Assembly (NCBI RefSeq): GCF_947507565.1
Contig: NC_089175.1
Location: 1,601,733 to 1,665,732, forward strand
Length of the DNA: 64,000 nucleotides
Direction of reading: 5' to 3'
From: Oscarella lobularis
Lineage: Eukaryota; Porifera; Homoscleromorpha; Homosclerophorida; Oscarellidae
Shown piece by piece: positions 26,872 to 37,257 of the stretch (positions are counted from its first letter, which is position 1; each line of letters starts with the position of its first letter). The notes beneath the pieces are model-generated. The model did not search any database. It was not told the origin of the DNA and saw only the letters and a list, made by a program, of their open reading frames with translations. The translations under genes were made by a program, and so were the position numbers.

Positions 26872-29800
26872 ATGCCAAGAAAAGGAAAGAATAAAAAGAA
26901 TGCAAAGGACGACGAAGACGATTGGTGAGGCCCCCTCATTGAGGATCCGCGTCTCGTCGACGCGTGTTTCTAATCAGGGAAGCCGATTTGGACGCGATAG
27001 CGGCCGAAAGTGGAATCGAACGTACGGGCAAGGCAGTGGAGGACTTCGAAGTGCCAATAGTAGCGAAAAAGGAGAAGAAAAAGAAGAGGAAAGCGGGAGA
27101 AGACGATAACGAAGAGTGAGAAATGAAAAAAAACCGCGGTTGCACTACTGAACGCAGCAATTTCATTCAGAAAAAAAGTCCCTGAACCGGAGCAGGCAGA
27201 GGAAAAGAAAAAAGAAGAAGAAATCGAAACGAAAGACACCGAAAAGTTGGGCAAACCAAAACGAATTAGAAAATCAATAGAGAGCAAAGATTGGGATCTG
27301 TATAGACACGACTCAGATGAAAAAGTAGGAAAAGATGACGAAGTAGATGGAACATCTGTAAGATTGATACAGAGTGACATCATTATCATCATCTAGCATT
27401 TTTTCATTAGAGTAAGAAAGAGAAGACGAAAGAAGTTGTCGCCGACGACGACGAAGCGGAAGAAGTGCCGGAAACTCGTTCCGTGAAGACGGCAGCTCAG
27501 AAGAAGGCCGAGAAGAAAGAAAAGGAGAAGAAGAGGAAAAAAGAGGCGGCAGCGAAAGCGAAAAAGAAGAGCGAGATGGACGCAAAGAAAGGAGACGACG
27601 TAGAAAAGGAGGAAGAGACCAAAGGCGAAGGTAATCCATTGCAGGATTTTATAGTAGACCCCCTATGTATGTATTTCTTCCAATAAAAAGCTTCTGCTTC
27701 TAACGTCGATGACGGTGGTGACGGAAAAAAGGTGGACGAAAGTGCCGGTGCCGTCGCGGGAGGTGCAGACGACGATCGCGCAGACGACGACGGCGGCGAC
27801 GACGACGACGGAGAGGACAAGAAGAAAAAGAAGAAGAAGAAAGGAAAGAAGGAGAAGAAGGATGTGAAAGCCGAAGCGGCGAAACCTTCGAAACGCGCTG
27901 CCATGATACAGAAAATCAAAGAGACGCAGCAGAAGCTGAAGGAAGAAGAAGAGCGACTCAAAGCGGAAGAAGAAGCGCGAATCCGAGCAGAAGAAGAAAA
28001 AGAGGCGAAACGATTAGAAGCAGTAAATCAGGGGTTAAATACAATCACGATGACTGGTTGGTAAATCTGTCATTTTTTCTCTTAGTTGAGGCTCGAGCAA
28101 GAACGTAAGGAGCGTAAGAAGCAGAGAGACCGCGAAAAGAAGCAGCGGCAAAAGGAAGCCGGAACGTATTTGACTCCGGCGCAGAAGCAGGAGCGGGCAA
28201 GGCAACAGCAAATGCTATTGGCAATGAAAGCGCAGGGAATTGTGATTCCCGCTTTGGAGAAGAAGGAGGGCGAGAGTCGAGGGAAGCCAGTGCGATACGA
28301 CACGAAGAGACGGCGAAATAAAGAGAAGGAGACAAAGGGTGGGAAGGAGTTGCGATTGATTAGATTAGCTTGTAATTTTTTTGCTTGTTGGTTTTAGATG
28401 CTGTTCCAGATGCCGTTCCGGATGTGAAGCTCGAAGTAGCGAAAGAGGAGGAGCAGGAGCAAGAAGAGGAGGAAGAGAAGGACAAGCCTGTCTCCGAGGA
28501 AGAGGAGGAGACAGTGGAGAAGAATTGGGACGACGTCTCTAGCGAGGATGAAATCGAAGTGCCGGTCAAAAAAGAAATGGCAGTAGAAAGTAATAGAAAA
28601 TGTAAACACTCTGTTGTTCATTTACTAATTATTTTATTGACAGAGGAAAGTGCCACTGAGAAGAAAAAAGAGGAGATGAAGGAGTCAAGCGAAGATGAAG
28701 AGAGCGACGATGATGATGAAGAGGACGAGGATGAGGACGAGGAGGATGAAAGTGACGAAGAGGACGAGGAGGAAGAAGATGATGGAGAGAATGAAGAGGC
28801 TAAACTAAGCATTACGGAGAAATTGCGAGAGAAAGCTCTAGCAAGAATCGAAGTTGGATAAAAAGACGTGTCAAAGTTCCAAACTAAATCGTAGTTTAGA
28901 AACGGAGACAAGAAGCCGAGAAGCATAAAAGCACGGATAACCTGAGAGCACCCGTTGTCTGCGTTCTCGGTCACGTAGACACGGGAAAGACTAAGATTCT
29001 CGACAAGGTACATAAACAATTAAATAAATATAAAGGTTAACATTTTACACCTTGTGGGGATAGTTGAGAGGCACGAAGGTCCAAGATGGAGAAGCAGGGG
29101 GGATTACGCAGCAGATTGGGGCCACGAACGTTCCGCTGGACGCCATCAAAGACATGACGAAGAATTTGAAAGAAGTATATATAGCTATAGGGGTCACCTG
29201 ATCTGGGGAGAAATAGCTATTACTCGCCTAGTTTTCGAAATTGGAGTTGAAATTGCCCGGATTGCTGATTATTGATACGCCGGGGCACGAATCGTTTAGG
29301 TATTTCATTTTGGTTTCCTGATTGTTATTATTTATTGGCGATATTGTGGGGTTTTAGTAATTTGAGATTGAGAGGTTCATCGTTGTGCGACATCGCTATT
29401 CTTGTCGTTGACATTATGCACGGTTTGGAACCGCAGACACTGGAGTCCATAACCTTGCTGAAGAAGAGAAAAACACCATTTGTTGTGGCACTCAATAAAG
29501 TGGGGGGAGAGCGCTTCCTCCGTTCTTTTGCACTGTAAAGTCTCCTTGTCATTTTTTTTCAGATTGATAGGATGTACGAATGGAAGAGGAATCCTCACCA
29601 GTCAGTCGTGCAAACGCTAAAGAAACAGAAACTCCACACCGTGCAAGAATTCGACGAAAGAGTGAAGGAAGTCATACTCCAATTCGCTGAGCAGGTAACG
29701 AACAATCTCCACTTTTCTCTCGCACGCCTCGCCTCAATTTTTTTCTTCTTCTCACAAAGGGTCTCAATGCTGCTCTCTTTCACGAAAACAAAGATATCAA

Positions 29801-31473
29801 GAATTACGTATCCCTTGTGCCGACGTCGGCCATATCGGGCGACGGAATGGGCGACTTGATTGCGCTCATTTTCGAATTATCGCAAAAGATGTTGGCCCAG
29901 CGACTCAGCTATTCCGCCGAACTCCAATGCCACGTCATGGAGGCACGAAGAGAAAATTCCCCTCCAACCAAGAGACTATCTATATTGAATTTTTAGGTCA
30001 AGGTGATTCAGGGGCTCGGTACGACAGTAGACGTGGTGCTCGTGAATGGGAAACTAAGGGAGGGCGATACGCTGGTTATGATTGGATTGGATGGGCCCTT
30101 CGTGAGTCAAGCGCGCGCTCTCTTGATGCCTCAACCGCTGAAGGAACTTCGAGTCAAAGTAGGGGGCTAGAGTATCGTTGTAGTTGATTGCTGTTAGATG
30201 GAAGGGTTCTTTGTGCATAGAACGCCTGGGTGAATCACAAGGAAATCGTAGCCGCTCAAGGTGTCAAAATATGCGGTAAAGATTTGGAGAAAGCCTTGGC
30301 TGGAACGCAGGTTTTCGTCGCGGAGCATCCCGACGAAGTAGAAATACTGAAAGTGGGTAGATCAATTCCTAGGGAGGGGAGACGTTCACTATTCCGTAAT
30401 CGTTTTGCTAGGAGGAGCAAGAGGCCTCGTTCTCCGATTCCCTTAAATCGATCAAGCTTTCAGATAAGGGCGTGTACGTGCAGGCGTCGACGTTGGGATC
30501 GTTAGAAGCCCTGCTGGAATTTCTCAAAACGTCCAAAATACCCGTGAGATTTTACAGGAGAAAGCGCCTGAAATTGAGAAACGAATTGAACTTTTTTTAG
30601 TATGCCGGAGTCAGTATTGGTCCAGTTCACAAGAAAGACGTTCAGAAAGCGTCGGTTATGCTGGAGCATAGTGAACAGTAAGACTCGGTTTTTTCTCTAA
30701 TCTTTGACGTGTACGATTCGTGTCAAGATACGCCGTCGTTCTTGCGTTCGACGTTCGCGTTGAACGAGAAGCTCTAGAGCTGGCTGACAGCTTGGGAATC
30801 AAGATTTTTACCGCTGAAATTATCTATCACCTGTTCGACAGATTCATGGAGTATCGAGAGGAAAGAGAACCGGACGTCTCCTTTGCTTTTCGTTATTTTC
30901 TTTTTCTATTTCTAGGAGTACAAGAGACGGAAAAAGGAAGAGTTTCGCAATCAGTCCGTTTTTCCGTGCAAACTTCGCATTCTACCCAACTGCATATTCA
31001 ATTCGCGAGATCCGATCGTCGTGGGAGTCTACGTTGAAGATGGCGTTGTAAAAACCGGCACTCCCTTGTGCGTTCCATCCAAAGACGTAAGGGAGAATGT
31101 TTTTAATTGTTTTTTTATTATGCTTTGAAATTTTATAGTTTCGGGATATTGGCGTTTTGTCGAGTATTGAGGTGAATCACAAGACGAAAGACTCTGCTCG
31201 AAAGGGAGAAGAGATCTGTGTCAAGATTGAAGCGTTGCCTGGAAACACGCCTGAATTGTATGGCAGGCATTTTAATCACGAGGACACGGTTGTAAGCAAG
31301 GTACTGTATGAAGGAAGCCTAGATAGATAAAAGCAAAGATCGTATTTCATTTATTTGAATTTCAGATATCGAGGGAGTCGATTGACGTTGTGAAGAAGTA
31401 CTTTCGAGACGAGATGCAGAAAGCGGATTGGCAGCTCATGATAGAACTAAAAAGGACGTTCAGAATACTTTAG
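26872..31473 (+). CDS. EIF5B: Eukaryotic translation initiation factor 5B
   Basis: IF2-type ribosomal GTPase that drives 60S subunit joining in the cytosol. Start [18 protein letters not shown] at 26872. A long Lys/Glu-rich N-terminal region follows over several exons (about 26,980-28,860), including [18 protein letters not shown] and an Asp/Glu/Ser tract. The GTPase core starts [20 protein letters not shown] (G1, about 28,945); then [30 protein letters not shown] (G3), [40 protein letters not shown], and LNK joined to IDRMYEW (G4) across an intron. Domains II-IV are visible as [75 protein letters not shown] and [20 protein letters not shown]; stop 31471-31473. About 18 exons, complete. PRPF18 starts 114 bp later. 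Confidence 0.95.
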
Positions 31474-31586
31474 AAAATCTAGTTCGACTTTTTCGTAATT
31501 GCCTAATCACAGGAATTGAGCAAAGCAAAAAAATGAATAATTCGACGCTCTGCGTGACGACGTAGCTTAGCGTACGTTAACCAAAG

Positions 31587-33258
31587 ATGGATCTCTTGAA
31601 AGCGAGAATTGAACGCAAGCGAAAGCAGCTCGAAGAAATCGAAGTCTGTCAAGGGATTATTTAGAGGCTTGCTTGTCTCAAGATCCTCCTTCTAGGCAGC
31701 GAAGAAAGGCAAATTCGTCAAACAAGGCGAATTGGAACTTTTGTGCCGAGCTGGAGTAAGAAATCGATACGCGAACGTTCTTTTCGATAATACCCCGCTA
31801 CGTAGGAAGCGGGAAATGCGGGAAACGACGTGGTAGGAACAAGTTTACGTCTCTTTCTCGTCGTTTTCCACAAAGAATCGTTTCTAGACGTCTCCGACGG
31901 ACTTCTTATCGCCGACGAAGGAGAAAGCGTCGCTCGTCGAGGAGGAAAAAGAAGAGGACATCATGATGCCTCGATCGGAGGTCGTCAAACGACTGAGAGA
32001 ACGAGGAGAACCGACGAGATTGTTTGGAGAAACGGACGCTGACACGTGTAGGAGATTACGGTGAATACTTAGTGTGGATGTGGTGCAGAAAATGTGTCTT
32101 ATATGGATTTGTTCGGCTAGACACATTGAAATTCAAGCACCTGAAGTTGTCAAGGTTCGACGCAGTGGATGACTGGCTTTATTGGAAAATATTTTAATTA
32201 ATCAATTGCTGTGTGTTTCCTTTTAGGGTTTGAGAAATGATTTGAAAGATGCGATGGACAAAATCGACGAAGAATATTTGGACGAACTGATTCGGTCTCA
32301 AGTATGCCTACTAGGAGGAGAAATGCATTCGCTCGCTGCATGTTGAATTAATTAAGGGAGGTGAAGGTTCTGAAGAGAAAAAGGCGAGCTATGACGTCCA
32401 AATAGCAGAAGATGATACAACACTGGATGACATCATTGTATGTCGGCTATCTAAGAGTCTAAGGACCATATGTCATCTTTGGTTGTGCGTGTTAGAAACT
32501 AGCTAAGGGACTCGGTGAAGGAGATACGAATTTAGACCACGAAGTCATAGCCAAATTTCTGAAAGTAAAAAAAAACCAGTGCATCATTTCTATTGTGTAG
32601 TAATTATTTCTCTTTCTTAGCTTCTTATCAATCAATGGGGAAAGGACTTGAATTCTCGACAAGAAACGGTCAAGAGATCAGTGCAGGGAAAATTGGCTTC
32701 TGCTACGTACAAGCAAACTGTAGCGTACTTGAAACCACTGTCTAGAATGTTGAAGAAACGTGTAAGTAGTGATAAATATTGCCCTTGTGTTATGTCTATG
32801 AATTTTTAGTCCGTTCCAAGTGACATTCTTAATTTTCTCATCAGGATTACCGGTTCACTTTTGGACAGAAATTACGTGCAGGTACATATAAAATATAAGT
32901 CGGAGTGAATGATGTTGTATTATGTGTCAAATGTCAAGGCCAGTGATTCGTACTTGAGAATGGCTATTGGGAATGCTCCGTGGCCCATAGGCGTCACTAT
33001 GGTCGGCATTCACGCTCGAACGGGACGAGAAAAGATTTTTGCTCAAAACGTGGCTCGTATGTGAATCAGAGCTTTTTTCGCTACTTGCGGATAAGTAAAT
33101 AATCTTTCTCTTTTTTTCTGACTATAGACGTTCTCAATGACGAGACTCAGAGAAAGTACATACAGGCGTTGAAGCGTCTGATGACGTTTTGCCAAAGAAT
33201 CTACCCAACCGATCCTTCAAGATGCGTCGAATACAACGCGCAGAATTTCTCCAGCTGA
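31587..33258 (+). CDS. PRPF18: Pre-mRNA-splicing factor 18
   Basis: U5-associated second-step splicing factor that acts at exon ligation in the nucleus. Start [19 protein letters not shown] at 31587, then [13 protein letters not shown], the PRP4-like motif [60 protein letters not shown] and [17 protein letters not shown]. The Prp18 helical core follows: [78 protein letters not shown]. It ends [11 protein letters not shown], stop 33256-33258. About nine exons with 50-100-bp introns. All conserved blocks are in order, so the gene is complete. The next gene starts 75 bp downstream on the same strand. Confidence 0.94.
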
Positions 33259-33333
33259 GAGCAAAATCCACAAAATCCAACTAATTAATTAATTACGAAC
33301 TTTTTCTGTATTAGCTAGCTAGTCGGTTCCCGG

Positions 33334-34158
33334 ATGCGATCGAACGAATCCTCGAGAATGGCCGCGTCCGACGTCGCTTTCGCCTACAGCGCGACGACGC
33401 TACTTCTAACCGCTCTCTGGATAGCTCTGCTACGTCACAAAAGCCTTTCGCTTCTCTCCTACGCGATGTACTTCCCAACAATCGTCTTCATCCCGTTCGG
33501 TCTCTACACGGGCGACTTCTCCGCCTTTCTCCGCACCATGTTCATCCCGACGTCGTCCACCGTCTACGGTCTCGTCGTCGGTACGATCTACGTCGTCGTA
33601 CTCGTCTTCACGTGCGCTTTTCTCTCCGTAATCGTCGGATGGGGTCGACTCGTGTTCGACTCCAAGACATTGGGCGCTAGCTCGCAAGCGGTCCACGCTC
33701 ACAACAGGAATCTTCTCCTCGGATTTCTGCGAGCTCTTGGCGAGGAAATTGGCTGGCGAGGATATCTCTTACCCTTGCTCATGTCGACGTATTCTCCGTT
33801 TGTCGCTTTGCTCTATAGCGGCGTTGTCTGGTTTCTGTTTCACGTTCCTGTTATGGTGTTGATGACGCGGACTTTGGCTGTGCCCAATGCGGCTGTCGTT
33901 TGTCTCGTTCAGGGGAGCTCTTGCGCTCTTGCTGCTTTTTCGTTTGGGTACGTTGGTGTCGTGAGCGGGTACGGCGCGTGGGCGCCCGGTTTTGCTCACT
34001 TTTTTATGAATCGGTTGAATCCTGTAGTCCTGGGAAGCGTTTATACGCAGACGTCGGGTATGATTGTGGGGCCCGTGTGGAAAGTGAACGGGGAAGGTTT
34101 GATGGGGTGCATCGTTGGAGCACTGCTAGCAGTCTGGGTTGTCTTCAACGTAAACTGA
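33334..34158 (+). CDS. CPBP-family intramembrane protease (CAAX/Abi type), intronless
   Basis: Predicted multipass membrane protein of 274 residues (or from the Met at 33358). The family signature is present: GEEIGWRGYLLPLL (glutamate pair and Arg of motif 1), VVWFLFHVPVM (motif 2 His) and FAHFFMNRLNP (motif 3 His/Asn). At least seven hydrophobic segments flank these. CPBP proteins are glutamate-dependent intramembrane proteases; animal RCE1 belongs to the same superfamily, but the EExGWRGYLLP form is the one typical of bacterial members. The gene is a single exon between intron-rich neighbours and lies only 75 bp after PRPF18. An AATAAA lies at about 34285. Substrate is unknown. Transfer from bacteria is a possibility, not shown. 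Confidence 0.82.
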   Translation: MRSNESSRMAASDVAFAYSATTLLLTALWIALLRHKSLSLLSYAMYFPTIVFIPFGLYTGDFSAFLRTMFIPTSSTVYGLVVGTIYVVVLVFTCAFLSVIVGWGRLVFDSKTLGASSQAVHAHNRNLLLGFLRALGEEIGWRGYLLPLLMSTYSPFVALLYSGVVWFLFHVPVMVLMTRTLAVPNAAVVCLVQGSSCALAAFSFGYVGVVSGYGAWAPGFAHFFMNRLNPVVLGSVYTQTSGMIVGPVWKVNGEGLMGCIVGALLAVWVVFNVN

Positions 34159-35530
34159 GTGCACCGCTTTGATCTTGAGCGGATCAGGCATGCCAGAGTG
34201 ATCCGAGTGCACTTTACTTTTTAATTGTGATTGTTACTGATTGTACAGGGAGCTGCAAAGAAATGACTTGGAAGTCAGAGCTGATAAATAAAGAGGCATG
34301 GTTACAGAAAATCTTTAGTTAAAGATGCCATCTTATCTTTAATTAATTAAAAAAATAATTAATTAAGGTAGGATGAAAAAGAGCAGAGATTCTTAGAAAG
34401 AGCTCTGTTCATAAGAAAATCGCTCTGTCCTTATTGCATGTCGTTATCTATGCGTCTGCCACTGACCTTGCTCAAATAAGGATGTCTATTCTGGCGTCAA
34501 CTACTGGCTCCAATTGCAAGGCCGTAGCAAATGGTCCGGTCAGCCCGGTTTTGGTCAGACAGATTTTCAAAAAGAAAGAAAATAATAATTAGTGATAATA
34601 CTTCTAGGTTCTATTTTAATTAAGAGCTGTTACAGATCCCTGTCTTGCGTCAATGACTTATGACCGGAATTAGTTGTAGTTACTGTGTAACTTTAATAAT
34701 TAAGTTTGTGTTTGTGTGGGCGTGGTCTAACAACTTTTCGTGGAACACTCTTCAACTGCTTGCTACACTGTACGGACATGAATTCACGCGATAAGTATAC
34801 GAACTTGAAAATTGCGAAAAAAGTACTCTACAGTGTACTAGTTTACTTTATACATCAGCTAGATCCAAGAATAGATCCCCGTCTTCAACGACAAAGGTCA
34901 AGCATGCGCATAGATCAGAGACAAGGAAGAAGGGTAACTGTCAGAATCTCCAAGCTGGAAGACGGCTACATTAACAAATCTCTGAGCAAATATAATTTGT
35001 GAAATATCGAATCCAGACGCATACGGTAGGCTCTAACTTGTTGTTAATTAAATAGATACTGTGCAGTACACTACTTTGCTGAAGCCTCCTCCTCCTCCTT
35101 CTCCCCAATAACTTTCCTATCAGCTCTTTATGGAAAGCGTTCTAGTCTTGTCTCTTACGTCTACACTGTAATCAGTTAGTTAGGGCGGGCGACGCCATCT
35201 TTGATGACGTAAGAAAATCGCTGCATGGGTTCGTGAAGGGCTGCATGTAAACTTCCTCAATAATTTGGGCCCGAGTTAACCACGCGTAAGTAATTCTAAT
35301 GATCATTGGTAAATTAGCATGATTCCTGTAATAAATTCCTTCCAACTTAACGCACTCAGACAACCGCTGAAACGTTTCTATGATATAATACTTAATTATT
35401 TAAACTTGCCGTTTTTCAGGTAAAGGTTTGCTCACTGTAATTAATAGGGCAAATGAATGAGTAAGACGGATTACACAGTTGCGTACTAAGAATTCTTTTT
35501 ATCATGAATTTGAATTAGAGACGACCTGAG
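34159..35530. other. Intergenic region before array B
   Basis: About 1.4 kb, AT-rich. Open stretches (34706-35002 plus, 35172-35363 minus) have no family resemblance. A TTAATTAATTAA-type palindromic run lies at about 34338-34366. A possible 12-nt exon bounded by GAATTAG and GTAAAG lies at 35519-35530, just before array B. 5' exons of the downstream Roc-COR-Death gene may hide here but none could be supported. Confidence 0.5.
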
Positions 35531-37257
35531 GTAAAGCTGGCTGGCACAATACATGGAAACTAATTGTAGAAAGAAATTGCCTACTCAAATTAATTTGTGT
35601 CTTGTTTTACGTTGGAACACACCAACAGACGGTAAGACTAATTGTAGAAAGAAATTGCCTACTCAAATTAATTTGTGTCTTGTTTTACGTTGGAACACAC
35701 CAACAGAATGTAAGACTAATTGTAGAAAGAAATTGCCTACTCAAATTAATTTGTGTCTTGTTTTACGTTGGAACACACCAACAGACTGTAAGACTAATTG
35801 TAGAAAGAAATTGCCTACTCAAATTAATTTGTGTCTTGTTTTACGTTGGAACACACCAACAGAGAGTAAGACTAATTGTAGAAAGAAATTGCCTACTCAA
35901 ATTAATTTGTGTCTTGTTTTACGTTGGAACACACCAACAGACGGTAAGACTAATTGTAGAAAGAAATTGCCTACTCAAATTAATTTGTGTCTTGTTTTAC
36001 GTTGGAACACACCAACAGACGGTAAGACTAATTGTAGAAAGAAATTGCCTACTCAAATTAATTTGTGTCTTGTTTTACGTTGGAACACACCAACAGAGAG
36101 TAAGACTAATTGTAGAAAGAAATTGCCTACTCAAATTAATTTGTGTCTTGTTTTACGTTGGAACACACCAACAGACGGTAAGACTAATTGTAGAAAGAAA
36201 TTGCCTACTCAAATTAATTTGTGTCTTGTTTTACGTTGGAACACACCAACAGACTGTAAGACTAATTGTAGAAAGAAATTGCCTACTCAAATTAATTTGT
36301 GTCTTGTTTTACGTTGGAACACACCAACAGACGGTAAGACTAATTGTAGAAAGAAATTGCCTACTCAAATTAATTTGTGTCTTGTTTTACGTTGGAACAC
36401 ACCAACAGAGAGTAAGACTAATTGTAGAAAGAAATTGCCTACTCAAATTAATTTGTGTCTTGTTTTACGTTGGAACACACCAACAGAGCGTAAGACTAAT
36501 TGTAGAAAGAAATTGCCTACTCAAATTAATTTGTGTCTTGTTTTACGTTGGAACACACCAACAGACGGTAAGACTAATTGTAGAAAGAAATTGCCTACTC
36601 AAATTAATTTGTGTCTTGTTTTACGTTGGAACACACCAACAGAGAGTAAGACTAATTGTAGAAAGAAATTGCCTACTCAAATTAATTTGTGTCTTGTTTT
36701 ACGTTGGAACACACCAACAGACGGTAAGACTAATTGTAGAAAGAAATTGCCTACTCAAATTAATTTGTGTCTTGTTTTACGTTGGAACACACCAACAGAG
36801 CGTAAGACTAATTGTAGAAAGAAATTGCCTACTCAAATTAATTTGTGTCTTGTTTTACGTTGGAACACACCAACAGACGGTAAGACTAATTGTAGAAAGA
36901 TATTGCCTACTCAAATTAATTTGTGTCTTGTTTTACGTTGGAACACACCAACAGAGCGTAAGACTAATTGTAGAAAGAAATTGTCTACTCAAATTAATTT
37001 GTGTCTTGTTTTACGTTGGAACACACCAACAGAGCGTAAGACTAATTGTAGAAAGAAATTGCCTACTCAAATTAATTTGTGTCTTGTTTTACGTTGGAAC
37101 ACACCAACAGAGAGTAAGACTAACTGTAGAAAGATATTGCCTACTCAAATTAATTTGTGTCTTGTTTTACGTTGGAACACACCAACAGAGCGTAAGACTA
37201 ATTGTAGAAAGAAATTGTCTACTCAAATTAATTTGTGTTGTTCTTGATTTTAGGCAG
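35531..37257 (+). repeat. Tandem array B: 22 intron-like 78-bp units separated by 3-nt spacers
   Basis: Unit: GTAAGACTAATTGTAG, GAAATTGCC(T)ACTCAAATTAATTT, GTGTCTTGTTTTACG and GGAACACACCAACAG, i.e. a 75-nt GT...AG intron-like sequence plus a 3-nt spacer. The 21 spacers, in order, read ACG AAT ACT AGA ACG ACG AGA ACG ACT ACG AGA AGC ACG AGA ACG AGC ACG AGC AGC AGA AGC. The rest of the unit is almost invariant. The unit is homologous to array A along its length (shared CTAATT.TAGA, ACTsAAATTAATTTG.GTCTT and TTTACG.TGGAAC blocks). The array starts at a donor-like GTAAAG (35531) and ends at CAG 37255-37257 in front of the Roc-COR-Death exon. Because 78 is divisible by three, two long open frames run through it; these are treated here as by-products. 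Confidence 0.93.

Noticed and set aside
33334-34158. CPBP gene as bacterial contamination
   Set aside because: It is contiguous with spliced PRPF18 75 bp upstream and animal sequence downstream, so it belongs to this genome as assembled.
34706-35002. 98-codon plus-strand frame
   Set aside because: No similarity or splice context; AT-rich intergenic sequence.
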